A stretch of 64,000 bases of DNA, from the NCBI GenBank assembly GCA_028292405.1, contig JAQGMJ010000045.1, positions 167,006 through 231,005 on the forward strand, read 5' to 3'. The position numbers and the translations under genes were made by a program. How positions within the stretch are numbered: the first letter of the stretch is position 1; each line of letters starts with the position of its first letter. Source of the DNA: Betaproteobacteria bacterium. Lineage in GTDB: Bacteria; Pseudomonadota; Gammaproteobacteria; Burkholderiales; JAEUOS01. The notes under the pieces were generated by a model. It saw only the letters and a list, made by a program, of their open reading frames with translations, had not been told where the DNA came from and ran no database searches. Shown piece after piece: positions 36,847 through 46,461 of the stretch.

Positions 36847-38037
36847 CTACGCCAGGTAGTTGAACAGGCTCAGCTTGGAAATCTTGGCGAAGGTCTGCTG
36901 CGCGGCGGTCAGCGCGGTTTGCTCTGAAGCAAGGTCGGTGGCGGCGGAGGCGTAGTCGAGGTCGGTCAGGTTCGACAACTGGGTCTTCTGGCTGACCACC
37001 GCCGCGCTGGCGACGTCGCCCAGCGAGCTCACCTGGTTCATGTTCGAACCCAGCGCGGAGCGCGCCTGGCTGATGTGGTCCTGCGCCGCGTAGACGTTTG
37101 CCAGCACGCCGTTGATCTGGCTGGTGCGCACGCTGTCGGGCGCGTTCGATTTTAGCGCGGCGATACCGGCCGATAGCGCGGCGAACACGCTCTGGTTGGT
37201 CGAGGGCTGGGTGGTGAAGGTGTCGCCGGCGGCGGGGTTGCCATTGATGGTGAACTGCATGCCGGCCACGGTCACTGCCGAACCGGTCTTGAAGGTGTTG
37301 CCGGTCGAGACGGTGGTACCGGCAGTTGTGTCGAGCAGGTCGTAGGTGCCGCTGGCGGTGAATTTCACTTGGTAGGCATGGCCGTCGAGCGCCGAGGGGT
37401 TGACCACGCTGCCGCTGTCGATCACGCCGGTGCCGGTGTTGGCGGTGCCGGCGGAAGTGGCGAACACGCCGTTGCCGGTTTTGATGCGCATGAAGGTGTC
37501 GGCGCCGTTGGCGCTGACCGGCACGTTGCGGCCGGCGCCGATGTCGAGCTTGCGCACGCCGTCGTCGCCGGCATAGGAGACGCCGCCGGCGCCTTCGGTG
37601 AAGGGCAAGGTGCCGTCGGAGTAGCCGGCGAACAGATAGCCGCCGGCGCCGTCGCGCGAGTTGGCCAGGCCGGTCAGGGTCTGCAGCATGGCGTCGAGCT
37701 GGGTCGCGGCGGCGGCGCGGTCGCTGGCGCTGAAGGTGGCGTTCTGGGTGGAGATCAAGAGGCTGCTGGCGCTTTGCAGCACGTCGCCCACCGAGCCCAG
37801 CGCCGATTCCGATTGCGACAGCGTGCTGGTGGCGGCCTGCTGGCTGGCCTGCTGCTGCCCAGTCAGCGCCAGGCCCTGGCTCAGGCGCAAGGCGGTGGAG
37901 GCGCCCGCCGGATCGTCGGCGGCCGACAGCATGCGGCGCTGGGTCGACATCTGCTGCTGCGTCTTGTACAGGGCGCTCTGCTGATCGGACATGCCGGCCG
38001 AGCTCAGGTCATACATCATCGATGTGCTGATTCGCAT
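36847..38037 (-). CDS. flgL: Flagellar hook-filament junction protein FlgL (HAP3)
   Basis: 396 aa. N-terminus MRISTSMMYDLSSAGMSDQQ and C-terminus (DLASEQTALTAAQQTFAKISKLSLFNYL) are the paired helical ends typical of FlgL and flagellin-like axial proteins. The less conserved middle (GYLFAGYSDGTLPF...) forms the surface domain. Exported by the flagellar type III machine with FlgN as chaperone. Last gene of the flgB-L cluster; starts 5 bases after the flgK stop. Confidence 0.95.
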   Translation of the reverse strand: MRISTSMMYDLSSAGMSDQQSALYKTQQQMSTQRRMLSAADDPAGASTALRLSQGLALTGQQQASQQAATSTLSQSESALGSVGDVLQSASSLLISTQNATFSASDRAAAATQLDAMLQTLTGLANSRDGAGGYLFAGYSDGTLPFTEGAGGVSYAGDDGVRKLDIGAGRNVPVSANGADTFMRIKTGNGVFATSAGTANTGTGVIDSGSVVNPSALDGHAYQVKFTASGTYDLLDTTAGTTVSTGNTFKTGSAVTVAGMQFTINGNPAAGDTFTTQPSTNQSVFAALSAGIAALKSNAPDSVRTSQINGVLANVYAAQDHISQARSALGSNMNQVSSLGDVASAAVVSQKTQLSNLTDLDYASAATDLASEQTALTAAQQTFAKISKLSLFNYLA

Positions 38038-38042
38038 GGCGT

Positions 38043-39929
38043 TTATTTCATTATCGAGAGAATCGAGTCGAACAGCGAATTGGCGGTGGAAATCACCTTG
38101 CTCGCCGCCTGGTAGGCCTGCTGGTATTTCAGCAGGTTGGCCGCCTCTTCGTCGAGGTTGACCCCGGAGACGCCCTGCTGCGCGCTGTCGGCGTTGGTCA
38201 GCACGGTGGCCTGGGCGGCCGCGCCGATCTGCGCCGCATGGGTCTGGCTGCCGATGTCGCCGACCATTTGCGAGTAGGCATCGTTGATGCTGGCGGTGCC
38301 GCCGCCCATCAGCTTGGCCAGTTGCAGGCCGGCCAGCGCGTTGGCGTTGCCGTTGTCGCCGCTGGCGTTGCTGTTGGTGCCGACATTGAAGGTGTCGCCG
38401 TTGGCCGGGGTGCCGCTGAGCGTCGCGTTCCAGCCGTTGTAGCTGATCTGCATGCCGGGCGTATAGGTCAGGCCGGTCGGGTTGCCGGTGCCGGTGCCGA
38501 CGACGTTGAAGGTGGTGGGGCTGGTGAAGACGATGCTCACCGCCTGTCGCAGGTTGGCGTTGGCCGGTGGTGTCACGCCGGTGACGTTCATCGTGCCGGT
38601 GCCGGTGTTGGCATTGGCAATCGAGGCGCGCACCGGCAGCGCGGCGGCGACCCGCGCCGGGTCGGTGACCAGGGTGTCGATCGAGGAGGCGCCGCTGCGG
38701 GTCGGCTGGATGATGAAGCTGTCGCCGGCGGCCATGCTGCCGCTGGTGACGCCGATGGTGACGCCATCGACGGTCTGCGGCAGGCTGGGGAAAACCTGCT
38801 GCGTCTTGTCGGACAGGCGCGTGACGGTGTAGTTGGTGCCGTCGAAGCCGAGCTTGTAGTCACTGGTGGTAAGCGCGCCGACATTTGAAATGGAAGCGCC
38901 GATCTGCGCGTTGCCGCTGTTGTTGGCGTTGGTCAGGGCCAGCGGCGTGCCGACGGAAAAGAAATCGGTGCCGAGGTTGCCGTTCAGGTCCTGGCCGACA
39001 TCGTGCTGCGCGTTGAAGCCCTGCCCCAGGCTGATGGCCAGGCGGCCCAGGCCGTTGGCCGCGCCGTCGAGCGACTGGCGGAAGGCCAGCGCGCCGCCGA
39101 GCTTGCCGCCGCCGATGCTGCTGTCGGAATAAGGCTTGAACTGGCCGCCGACCATCATGCCGACAGCGGTGTTTTCCGGGTCGCCGGGATCGGCCTGCGC
39201 CTGCAGCTTGGTCTGCTGGCCGCCCAGCACCAGGGCCTGGCCGTTGTTCATGAACACGCTCAGGCTGCCGTCGTTGGCCGGCACCACCGAGACGCTGATC
39301 TCCTTGGAGAGGTCGCGCAGCAGCGAGTCGCGCTGGTCGAGCAGGTCGTTCGGCGGCGCGTTGGCGTTGCCCGAGGCCGCGGCGATGCTGTTGTTCAGCT
39401 TGGCGATCTGGTCGGTGAGCGAGTTGATCGTGCTGACCGACTGGCTGATGGTGGCATTGGTCTGGTCGCGCATGCTCGACAGCTGGCCCGACAGCGAGGA
39501 GAAGCGGGTCGACAGCGTCTGGCCGGCCGAGATCATCGCCTGGCGCGCGGCCGGGTCGGAAGGATTGGAAGCCAGCGTGCTGACGGCGCTGAAGAAATCG
39601 TTCATCACCGGCGTCAGGCCCATCTGGTTGTCGGCCAGCAGGTTGTCGATGTTCTGCAGCATGCTCGACTGGGTCGAGAGCTGGCTGGAGGCGCTTTGCG
39701 CGGTGCGCGCCTGCGTGGTGAGGAAGCTGTCGTACTGGCGCCGCACGGTGTTGATGTCGACGCCCTGGCCGACATAGCCGATGCCGGAGAACTGCGGCGT
39801 GTTGGTGCTTTGCACCGTCTGCTGGCGCGAATAGCCCGGCGTGTTGACGTTGCTGATGTTGTGCGACGTGGTGGCGATGCCGGCTTGCGCCGCATTCAGC
39901 CCGGAGACGCCGATGTTGAGTATGCTCAT
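38043..39929 (-). CDS. flgK: Flagellar hook-associated protein FlgK (HAP1)
   Basis: 628 aa. The start MSILNIGVSGLNAAQAGIATTSHNISNVNTPGY contains the conserved ANxxTxGY-like rod/hook motif (HNISNVNTPGY), and the end (VNLDEEAANLLKYQQAYQAASKVISTANSLFDSIL) is the classic FlgK terminus. First junction protein on the hook; FlgN client. The ribosome site and ATG are part of a 14-bp unit repeated three times (39927-39968), giving two extra tiny frames before the true start. Lies 38 bases after flgJ. Confidence 0.96.
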   Translation of the reverse strand: MSILNIGVSGLNAAQAGIATTSHNISNVNTPGYSRQQTVQSTNTPQFSGIGYVGQGVDINTVRRQYDSFLTTQARTAQSASSQLSTQSSMLQNIDNLLADNQMGLTPVMNDFFSAVSTLASNPSDPAARQAMISAGQTLSTRFSSLSGQLSSMRDQTNATISQSVSTINSLTDQIAKLNNSIAAASGNANAPPNDLLDQRDSLLRDLSKEISVSVVPANDGSLSVFMNNGQALVLGGQQTKLQAQADPGDPENTAVGMMVGGQFKPYSDSSIGGGKLGGALAFRQSLDGAANGLGRLAISLGQGFNAQHDVGQDLNGNLGTDFFSVGTPLALTNANNSGNAQIGASISNVGALTTSDYKLGFDGTNYTVTRLSDKTQQVFPSLPQTVDGVTIGVTSGSMAAGDSFIIQPTRSGASSIDTLVTDPARVAAALPVRASIANANTGTGTMNVTGVTPPANANLRQAVSIVFTSPTTFNVVGTGTGNPTGLTYTPGMQISYNGWNATLSGTPANGDTFNVGTNSNASGDNGNANALAGLQLAKLMGGGTASINDAYSQMVGDIGSQTHAAQIGAAAQATVLTNADSAQQGVSGVNLDEEAANLLKYQQAYQAASKVISTANSLFDSILSIMK

Positions 39930-39968
39930 TGCCCGTTCCTCATTGCCCGTTCCTCATTGCCCGTTCCT
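39927..39968 (-). repeat. Triplicated Shine-Dalgarno/ATG module before flgK
   Basis: On the minus strand the unit AGGAACGGGCAATG occurs three times in a row (39968-39955, 39954-39941, 39940-39927). Each copy holds an AGGAA ribosome site and an ATG; the third ATG is the flgK start. The first two ATGs open five-codon frames (MRNGQ) whose TGA overlaps the next ATG. The flgJ TAA stop (39970-39968) overlaps the first ribosome site. Confidence 0.9.
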
Positions 39969-40900
39969 TATGCGACCGCCCGCAGGGTCTGCTGGATCAC
40001 GCTGGTGAGTTTTTTCGCGTAGTTCGGGTCGGTGGCGTAGCCGGCCTGCTGCAAATTGGTGGCGAACTGCGCCGCATCGTTGCCGGCGGAAAGCGTCTTG
40101 GCGTAGCGCGCGTTGCTGGTCAGCAGCTTGGCATAGTCGGAAAAGCTGTCGGCGTAGGAGGAATAGGCGCGGAATTTTTCCGTCGTCTTGCGCGCCACGC
40201 CGCCGACGTATTCGGTGGTGACGGCATCGACGGTGGCGCCCTTCCAGTTGCCGCCGGCCTTGATGCCGAACAGGTTGTGGCTGGTCGAGCCGTCGGCGTA
40301 CTTGATGTCGCGCTTGCCCCAGCCGGATTCGAGCGCCGCCTGGCCGAGAATGAATTGCGCCGGCACCCCGGAGGCCTGCTCGGCCGCCTGGGCGTCGGCC
40401 CAGCGCGCCTGCACGAAGTCCTTCGGCGCGCCGGACAGCGCGGCGGCCGACGGGTCACCGGAAGCGCCCGAGGCGCCGGCGGCGGAGGTGGCGGACTTCA
40501 GGCGCTGCAGCGTGCTGGTGGAACCGGCGGCGCCGGACTGCAGGTCTTTCAGCGCGGCGGGGTCGATCAGTTTCTTGTCGAGTTGCTTGACGATCATGTC
40601 GGCCAGGCCCATGCCTTTTTTCGACATGGTCTGCGCCAGTTGCTGGTCGAACATGCTGGTGTAGGTGCGGGTGGTGTCGCTATCGAGCATGCCGTCTTTC
40701 GGCATGCTGTCGCGCATGGTCTTGAGCAGCATGTTCATGAACACGGCTTCGAACTGCCCCGCTGCCGCCTTCAGCGCCTTCTTCTGGCCGTCGCCGCTGG
40801 TGTCGGCGGCCTGGCGCTTGAGCGCCGCCAGGCCATTGGCGTCGAGCGCGAACGAGTTGCTGGCGGAATCGGCCGCGGACAGGTAGGTGCCGCTGCTCAT
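39968..40900 (-). CDS. flgJ: Rod-capping peptidoglycan hydrolase FlgJ
   Basis: 310 aa, two domains. The N-terminal half (about 1-105; AAGQFEAVFMNMLLKTMRDSMP) is the rod cap; after a linker the C-terminal half (about 165-310) is a glucosaminidase with catalytic Glu in AALESGWGK and the Tyr/Phe pattern KFRAYSSYADSFSDYAKLL. It opens the peptidoglycan so that the rod can pass. The start lies one base from the flgI stop; the stop overlaps the first flgK ribosome site. Confidence 0.95.
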   Translation of the reverse strand: MSSGTYLSAADSASNSFALDANGLAALKRQAADTSGDGQKKALKAAAGQFEAVFMNMLLKTMRDSMPKDGMLDSDTTRTYTSMFDQQLAQTMSKKGMGLADMIVKQLDKKLIDPAALKDLQSGAAGSTSTLQRLKSATSAAGASGASGDPSAAALSGAPKDFVQARWADAQAAEQASGVPAQFILGQAALESGWGKRDIKYADGSTSHNLFGIKAGGNWKGATVDAVTTEYVGGVARKTTEKFRAYSSYADSFSDYAKLLTSNARYAKTLSAGNDAAQFATNLQQAGYATDPNYAKKLTSVIQQTLRAVA

Positions 40901-40901
40901 A

Positions 40902-42023
40902 TCAGATGATCTCCAGCTCGGCGCGCAGCGCGCCCGAAGCCTGCATCGCCTGCAGGATCGCCAGCAGGTCCTGCGGCGTCGCGCCCAGGCTGTTGAGCGC
41001 CTTGACCACGTCGGCCAGCTTGACGCCGGCGTCGAGCATCACGATCTTTCCGCCGTCCTGCTTGATCTGGATGTCAGCCTTTTCCGAAACCACGGTCTGC
41101 CCTTGCGAGAACGGCGCGGGCTGGCTTATCACCGGAGTCGCGTTGACGGTTACCGAGAGATTGCCGTGCGCCACCGCGCAAGCCTGCAGGGTCACCGCCT
41201 GGTTCATCACCACCGACCCGGTGCGGGCATTGAGGACAATCTTGGCCGCGCCTGAGGAAACGGTGACGGTGAGATTTTCCAGTTGCGCCATGAATGCGAC
41301 GCGGTCGTTCGGCGATTGCGGCGCGCGCACCTGGATCACCCGGCCGTCGAGGGCTAAGGCGGTGGTGCTGCCCATGCGCTCGTTGATCGCGTCGGCAACG
41401 CGGCGCGCGGTGCCGAAGTCGGTGGCGTGCAGTTCGATGCGCAGGGTGTCGCCGGTGGCGAAGGAACTGGCGACCGCGCGCTCCACCGTGGCGCCATTCG
41501 GAATGCGCCCGGCGTTAAGCTGGTTGATCTGCGCCTTGCTGCCGCCGGCCGACTCGCCGGCGCCGGCGATCAGCACATTGCCCTGGGCCATCGCGTAGAT
41601 CTGGCCGTCGGCGCCTTTCAGCGGCGTCAACAGCAGGGTGCCGCCGCGCAAGCTCTTCGCGTTGCCCATGGAGGAGACGGTGATGTCGATCGGCTGGCCG
41701 GGCTGCGCGAAGGCCGGCAGGTGCGCCGTGATCATCGCCGCGGCGACGTTCTTCAGTTGCAGGTTGGTGCCGGCCGGCAGGTTGACGCCCAACTGCTGCA
41801 GCATGGTGGCCAGGCTTTGCACCGTGAACGGCGTTTGCGTGGTCTGGTCGCCGGTGCCGTCCAGGCCCACCACCAGGCCGTAGCCGATCAATTGGTTATC
41901 CCGTACGCCCTGGACCGAGGCGACGTCCTTGATGCGCTCGGCGCGCGCCTGGCCGGCGGCGAACATGCCCAGGCCGCACATCAGCATGATCCACGGCAGG
42001 GCTTTGCGCAACATCGCGTGCAT
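40902..42023 (-). CDS. flgI: Flagellar P-ring protein FlgI
   Basis: 373 aa, periplasmic. Signal peptide ([20 protein letters not shown], cut before [21 protein letters not shown]) is followed by the highly conserved FlgI body ([33 protein letters not shown]). Forms the P ring in the peptidoglycan layer with FlgA as assembly chaperone. Full length for the family. Follows flgH by 16 bases. Confidence 0.96.
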   Translation of the reverse strand: MHAMLRKALPWIMLMCGLGMFAAGQARAERIKDVASVQGVRDNQLIGYGLVVGLDGTGDQTTQTPFTVQSLATMLQQLGVNLPAGTNLQLKNVAAAMITAHLPAFAQPGQPIDITVSSMGNAKSLRGGTLLLTPLKGADGQIYAMAQGNVLIAGAGESAGGSKAQINQLNAGRIPNGATVERAVASSFATGDTLRIELHATDFGTARRVADAINERMGSTTALALDGRVIQVRAPQSPNDRVAFMAQLENLTVTVSSGAAKIVLNARTGSVVMNQAVTLQACAVAHGNLSVTVNATPVISQPAPFSQGQTVVSEKADIQIKQDGGKIVMLDAGVKLADVVKALNSLGATPQDLLAILQAMQASGALRAELEII

Positions 42024-42039
42024 TTCGTCTACTCCGGCG

Positions 42040-42744
42040 TCAGAAGGGAAGGAAAGTCAGGAAGAAGCGGCCGAGCCAGCCCATCACCGCGGCTTCGTCG
42101 ACCTGGCCCTGGCCACGCACTTCGATGCGCGCGTCGGCCACCTGGGCGGAGGAAACGACGTTGCCCGGCTGGATCTGCGCCGGGTTGACCACCCCGGAGA
42201 AGCGGATGAATTCGACCTCGCGGTTGGTGCCGAGCTGCTTCTCGCCGCCGACCACCAGGTTGCCGTTGCCCAGCACGTCGATTACCGTCACGGTGATGGT
42301 GCCGGTGAAGCTGTTGTTGGCGTCCGACGAGCCCTTGCCGTCGAAGGTGCTGGAGGAGCCGCCGGAAACGCCGATGTGGTTCAGGCCTTGCAGCACGCCG
42401 ATCGGCAACTGCACATTGGTCGCGTCGGTAGTGGTATTGCCGACCTTGCTGACGCTGGAATTCTTTTGCGTCGAGGCGGCCAGTTTTTCGTTGATGTTGA
42501 TGGTCAGGATGTCGCCGATGTAGCGCGGGCGGTTGTCCTCGAACAGCGGGCGGTAGGAGACGGCCTGGAAAATCGCGCCGTTGGCTTGCGGGCTGCGCTG
42601 CACCGCCACCGGCTTGGCGGTGATGGCGTGGGCGATCTCGACCTTCGGCATCGGTGCGCAGGCGCCCAGCAGCGCGGCGCAGGCAAGCAGCGCCAGGGTG
42701 GTGACGCCGTGGAGAACGGAAAACATCTCGCGGGAAAATTTCAT
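42040..42744 (-). CDS. flgH: Flagellar L-ring lipoprotein FlgH
   Basis: 234 aa outer-membrane lipoprotein. A hydrophobic signal leads to the lipobox LLGAC, with Cys as the lipidated residue. The body has the family motif [18 protein letters not shown] and the C-terminal segment [24 protein letters not shown] at 42749-42754 sits 4 bases before ATG 42744; a second ATG directly upstream (42747) is too close to it. The stop of flgG overlaps this ribosome site zone. Confidence 0.95.
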   Translation of the reverse strand: MKFSREMFSVLHGVTTLALLACAALLGACAPMPKVEIAHAITAKPVAVQRSPQANGAIFQAVSYRPLFEDNRPRYIGDILTININEKLAASTQKNSSVSKVGNTTTDATNVQLPIGVLQGLNHIGVSGGSSSTFDGKGSSDANNSFTGTITVTVIDVLGNGNLVVGGEKQLGTNREVEFIRFSGVVNPAQIQPGNVVSSAQVADARIEVRGQGQVDEAAVMGWLGRFFLTFLPF

Positions 42745-42755
42745 CATTACCTCCA

Positions 42756-43541
42756 TCACGACAGTTGCGTCAGACGCTGCAGCATCTGGTCGGAAGTCTG
42801 GATCGCCTTGGAGTTGATCTCGTAGGCGCGCTGGGTCTGGATCATCGAGACCATTTCCTCGACCACGTTGACGTTCGAGGCCTCGACATAGCCCTGGTTC
42901 AGCACGCCGGTGCCGTTGGTGCCGGGGGTGGAGGTCTGCGGATTGCCGGAGGCGGCGGTCTCGGTATAGGTGTTCTGGCCTTGCGACTGCAGGCCGGCCG
43001 GATTGACGAAGTTGGCCAGCTGGATGCTGCCGAGGGTCTGCACCGCGGCGCTGCCGGGCACGGTGACGCCGATGGTGCCGTCGGTGCCGATGGTGATCGA
43101 CTGCGCATTGGCGGGAATGGTGATCGACGGCTGCATCGGGTAGCCGTTAGAAGTGACGATGACGCCGTTGGCGTCGCGGTGCAGGCTGCCGTCGCGGGTG
43201 TAGCCGACGGTGCCGTCTGGCATCTGGATCTGCAGGAAACCCTGGCCGTTGATCGCCACGTCGAGGTTGTTGCCGGTCTGCTGCAGGCTGCCCTGGGTGA
43301 AGATGCGCGAGGTGGCCACGGGACGCACGCCGGTGCCGACCTGCAGGCCGGTGGGCACGGTGGTGGTCTGCGAAGACTGGGCACCGACCTGGCGCAGGTT
43401 CTGGTACAGCAGGTCTTCGAACACTGCCCGCGAGCCCTTGAAGCCGTTAGTGCTGACGTTTGCCAGGTTGTTGGAAATGACGTCCAGCTGGGTTTGCTGG
43501 GCGTCCATGCCGGTTTTGGCGATCCAGAGTGAGCGAATCAT
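42756..43541 (-). CDS. flgG: Flagellar distal rod protein FlgG
   Basis: 261 aa, the usual length. Start [35 protein letters not shown] carries the rod/hook motif ANVSTNGF, and the end ([31 protein letters not shown]) is the family's C-terminal helix. A longer open frame upstream to 43610 has no similarity. It is separated from flgF by 239 bases that hold a terminator and a FliA-like promoter, so flgG may begin its own transcript. Confidence 0.96.
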   Translation of the reverse strand: MIRSLWIAKTGMDAQQTQLDVISNNLANVSTNGFKGSRAVFEDLLYQNLRQVGAQSSQTTTVPTGLQVGTGVRPVATSRIFTQGSLQQTGNNLDVAINGQGFLQIQMPDGTVGYTRDGSLHRDANGVIVTSNGYPMQPSITIPANAQSITIGTDGTIGVTVPGSAAVQTLGSIQLANFVNPAGLQSQGQNTYTETAASGNPQTSTPGTNGTGVLNQGYVEASNVNVVEEMVSMIQTQRAYEINSKAIQTSDQMLQRLTQLS

Positions 43542-43667
43542 GGCCTGCCTCGTGAAATCGGAGCGCTCGATACAACGCGCAACATGCGCGTCTACTGCTC
43601 CATGCGCCATTTCCTCATAACTTGAGGGTGGCGCATCAACGAATAAAAGAGGCTTATGCCCTTCAAT

Positions 43668-43694
43668 TCAACGGCAGCCGCCGCGTTTTCTTTA
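43668..43694 (-). promoter_or_regulatory. FliA-like promoter in front of flgG
   Basis: On the minus strand: TAAA (43694-43691), 15-base spacer, GCCGTTGA (43675-43668). Six of eight -10 positions and all four -35 positions agree with TAAA-N15-GCCGATAA. It lies between a terminator and the flgG start, about 127 bases upstream of the ATG. Confidence 0.5.
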
Positions 43695-43737
43695 GGGCCG
43701 GGGCACGGACGTGCCGGAACGTCGCCGCAAGCGGCGG

Positions 43738-43756
43738 AAAAAGCGCCTCCCGGCGC
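43738..43756 (-). terminator. Intrinsic terminator after flgF
   Basis: On the minus strand GCGCC-GGGA-GGCGC followed by TTTTT, 25 bases after the flgF stop. The stem is short but all G/C with a GNRA-type tetraloop and a T5 tail. It would separate flgBCDEF from flgGHIJKL transcription, at least in part. A second hairpin, CGCCGC-TT-GCGGCG, follows directly. Confidence 0.55.
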
Positions 43757-43780
43757 ACATATTTACTTCTAAAACAGCAG

Positions 43781-44521
43781 TTAGGAGCCGCTGGCGAGGA
43801 CTTGCGTGCCCTTCCGGGAATTGCTCTCCGCGGTCTGTATCAGTTTCATCTGCATTTCGAACTGGCGCGCGAGGGAAATCATCCCGGTCATCGCCTCGAT
43901 CGGATTGACGTTGCTGCTTTCGATGCTGCCGGAGGCCACGCGCACGGCCGGGTCGCTATCGGCCGGGGCGCCGCTCTTGGTGCGAAACAGTCCGTCGTTG
44001 CCGCGCGTAATGTCGGCGGCGGGCGGGTTGACCAGCTTCAGGCGCCCAAGCGAAATCGGCGTTTTCGGCCCGGTCAGGGGAATCGCAGAGACGCTGCCGT
44101 CGGCGGCAATCGCCACGCTGTTGCCCGGCGGTACCGCAATCGGCCCGCCGTCGCCCAGCACCGCCTGGCCGCTCATCGTCTGCAGCGCGCCCTGCTCGTT
44201 CAGCTGGAAGCCGCCGTTGCGGGTATAGGCTTCGGTGCCGTCGCCGGCCTGAACGGCCAGCCAGCCCTGCCCCATCACGGCGACATCGAGCGGCCGCCCG
44301 GTGGTGGTGATCGCCCCCGGCGTAAGGTCGGCGCCGGTGGTGGAGTCGGCGACGAAGGCCCGGGTCGGCAGGCCCTCGCCCTGCACCGGAGCGACGCGAA
44401 AGGCCACCGTCTCGGCGCGAAAGCCCGGCGTGCTGACATTGGCCAGGTTGTTGGCGAGCACGTCCTGGCGCGCCATCATGCTTTTGGCGCCGCTCATCGC
44501 GGTGTAGATCATCCGGTCCAT
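43781..44521 (-). CDS. flgF: Flagellar proximal rod protein FlgF
   Basis: 246 aa. Begins [35 protein letters not shown] with the ANVSTPGF rod motif; ends with NPIEAMTGMISLARQFEMQMKLIQTAE as in FlgF. Length is normal. Follows flgE by 34 bases and is followed by a terminator. Confidence 0.95.
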   Translation of the reverse strand: MDRMIYTAMSGAKSMMARQDVLANNLANVSTPGFRAETVAFRVAPVQGEGLPTRAFVADSTTGADLTPGAITTTGRPLDVAVMGQGWLAVQAGDGTEAYTRNGGFQLNEQGALQTMSGQAVLGDGGPIAVPPGNSVAIAADGSVSAIPLTGPKTPISLGRLKLVNPPAADITRGNDGLFRTKSGAPADSDPAVRVASGSIESSNVNPIEAMTGMISLARQFEMQMKLIQTAESNSRKGTQVLASGS

Positions 44522-44555
44522 GGCTCGTGCTCTCTTTTACGCTTTATGTGGCTGG

Positions 44556-45767
44556 TTAACGCAGGCTGACCAGGGTCTGCATCACCGAGTCCTCGGTCTT
44601 GATGGTCTGCGCATTGGCCTGGTAGACGCGCTGCGCGGTGATCATGTTGACCAGCTCGGCGGTGAGATCGACGTTGGCGTCTTCGGTGGCCCCGGATTGC
44701 AGCACCCCGAGGTTGCCGGTTTTCGCCGCCCCGGAGGCCGGCGCGCCGGAGGCGGCGGTTTCGCCCCACTGGTTGTTGCCCAGGTTGGCCAGGCCCTGCG
44801 GGTTGGTGAAGCTGGTCAGGGCGATTTGCCCCTGGTCGCGGGTCTGGCTGTTGGAATAGCGGCCGGTGATGGTGCCGTCGGCGGCGATCGAGTAGCCGGT
44901 CAGCTTGCCGGAGGCATAACCGTCCGGATGCAGGCTGTTGACGCCGAAGGCGCTGCCGAACTGGGTGCTGCCGGTCATGTCGAGGGTCATGCTGATCGGC
45001 GCGGCGCCGGTGGACACCGGCAGCGTCATCGAGAACGGCGTGCTGCTGGTGAGCGCGCCGCTTGAGTTGAAGGTCATCTGGCCGAGCGGCGCGGCGCCGA
45101 TCTGCGCGCCGTCGTTGGCGCCGTAGACGTCCCAGCTATTGGCCGCGGTCTTGACGAAGTACATCGACATGGTGTGGGCGTTTCCCAGGCTGTCGTATAC
45201 CGACATCGAGGTCGCGCCCTGGTAGGTGGTCGAGTCGTTCATGTTGAAGGCGGCCGTGCTGACAGCGGTCTCGCGCGAATCGAGGTTGACGTTGGCGGCG
45301 GCCTTGGTCGTGACCGTCGGCGGCATGTCGGCGGCGGACACCTGCAGGTCCACCGGCGAAGCGGTGGATACGCCGCCGGAAGTGTTGGCCGGGTAGCCGG
45401 TCAGGTGCTGGCCGGAGGAATTGACCAGGTAGCCCTGGTCATCGGTATGGAACTGGCCGTTGCGGCTGTAGGTGATGGCGCCGTTGGTCGACATGCGAAA
45501 AAAGCCGTTGCCATTGATCGCCACGTCCAGCGGATTGTTGGTCACCGTGATGTTGCCCTGGGTGAACTGCTGCGACACGGCTTCCAGCGTGGTGCCGATG
45601 CCGACGTTGCTGCTGCCGGCGCCGCCCAGCGAAGCGGCGAAGACGTCGCCGAATTCCGCGCGCGAACCCTTGAAGCCGACGGTGGCGGCGTTGGCCACGT
45701 TGTTGCCGATCACGTCCAGGTTCTTCGACGCCGCGTTTAGACCGCTCAAACCTTGCTGAAAGCTCAT
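44556..45767 (-). CDS. flgE: Flagellar hook protein FlgE
   Basis: 403 aa. N-terminus MSFQQGLSGLNAASKNLDVIGNNVANAATVGFKGSRA has the hook motif ANAATVGFK, and the C-terminus (NVDLTAELVNMITAQRVYQANAQTIKTED) is the pairing helix. The Ser/Thr/Gly-rich middle forms the hook surface domains. Assembled under the FlgD cap, whose gene lies directly upstream. Confidence 0.96.
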   Translation of the reverse strand: MSFQQGLSGLNAASKNLDVIGNNVANAATVGFKGSRAEFGDVFAASLGGAGSSNVGIGTTLEAVSQQFTQGNITVTNNPLDVAINGNGFFRMSTNGAITYSRNGQFHTDDQGYLVNSSGQHLTGYPANTSGGVSTASPVDLQVSAADMPPTVTTKAAANVNLDSRETAVSTAAFNMNDSTTYQGATSMSVYDSLGNAHTMSMYFVKTAANSWDVYGANDGAQIGAAPLGQMTFNSSGALTSSTPFSMTLPVSTGAAPISMTLDMTGSTQFGSAFGVNSLHPDGYASGKLTGYSIAADGTITGRYSNSQTRDQGQIALTSFTNPQGLANLGNNQWGETAASGAPASGAAKTGNLGVLQSGATEDANVDLTAELVNMITAQRVYQANAQTIKTEDSVMQTLVSLR

Positions 45768-45780
45768 GGATATCTCCGGA

Positions 45781-46449
45781 TTAAATGACTTGCTTGACCT
45801 TGTCCCAGGTCACCGCGCCGTTGGACGTGTTGAGGACCGGGCCGGTGGCGGCATTGGTGATGCCGTCGACCCTGCCGATGGAAAGGTTGGAACTGGTGAC
45901 CTTCTTGCCCTGGTTGGTGGCCTTGACGTCGAAGGTGTACTGGCCGGCCGCCGAGGTGCCGCCGGAATCGGTCAGGCCGTCCCACTGGAAAGTCTGGGTG
46001 CCGGCGTCGACGTTGGAAAGCGTCGCGGTGTGCACCACCTGGCCGTTCGGGCCGGTGACGGTGACGGTGACGCTGTCGGCCGCGGTGTCGAGGGTGAAGC
46101 CGCCGACGGCGGCGCCGTCGGTCAGGGTCAGGGTGTTGCCGTCGGTCAGCACGTCATGGCCGACCAGGGAAGTCGCCTGCATCGCCTGCGAGGTGCTATA
46201 GCTGCCCAGCAGCGTCTGCAGGGTGCTGTTGAGCGTCTCGATGCCCTGCACGGTGTTGATCTGCGCCAGCTGCGTGGTCACCTGCGAGTTGTCCATCGGG
46301 TTGAGCGGGTCCTGGTTCTGCAACTGCGCGACCAGCAGGTTGAGGAACTTGTCCTGGGTGGCGGCGGCGCTGTTCGGATTGCTGCTCGAGCTGCCGCTGG
46401 TGCTGCCGGTGCCGCCTGTGCTACCGGTGCCGTTGACGGGAGTGGTCAT
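45781..46449 (-). CDS. flgD: Hook-capping scaffold protein FlgD
   Basis: 222 aa. The N-terminal part has the conserved KFLNLLVAQLQNQDPLNPMDNSQVTTQLAQI block, preceded by a low-complexity Gly/Ser/Thr stretch (STGGTGSTSGSSSS). The C-terminal part is the FlgD Ig-like/tudor region (QTFQWDGLTDSGGTSAAGQY). It caps the growing hook and leaves when the hook is complete. Normal length. Confidence 0.95.
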   Translation of the reverse strand: MTTPVNGTGSTGGTGSTSGSSSSNPNSAAATQDKFLNLLVAQLQNQDPLNPMDNSQVTTQLAQINTVQGIETLNSTLQTLLGSYSTSQAMQATSLVGHDVLTDGNTLTLTDGAAVGGFTLDTAADSVTVTVTGPNGQVVHTATLSNVDAGTQTFQWDGLTDSGGTSAAGQYTFDVKATNQGKKVTSSNLSIGRVDGITNAATGPVLNTSNGAVTWDKVKQVI

Positions 46450-46461
46450 GGTGGTTCCTTG

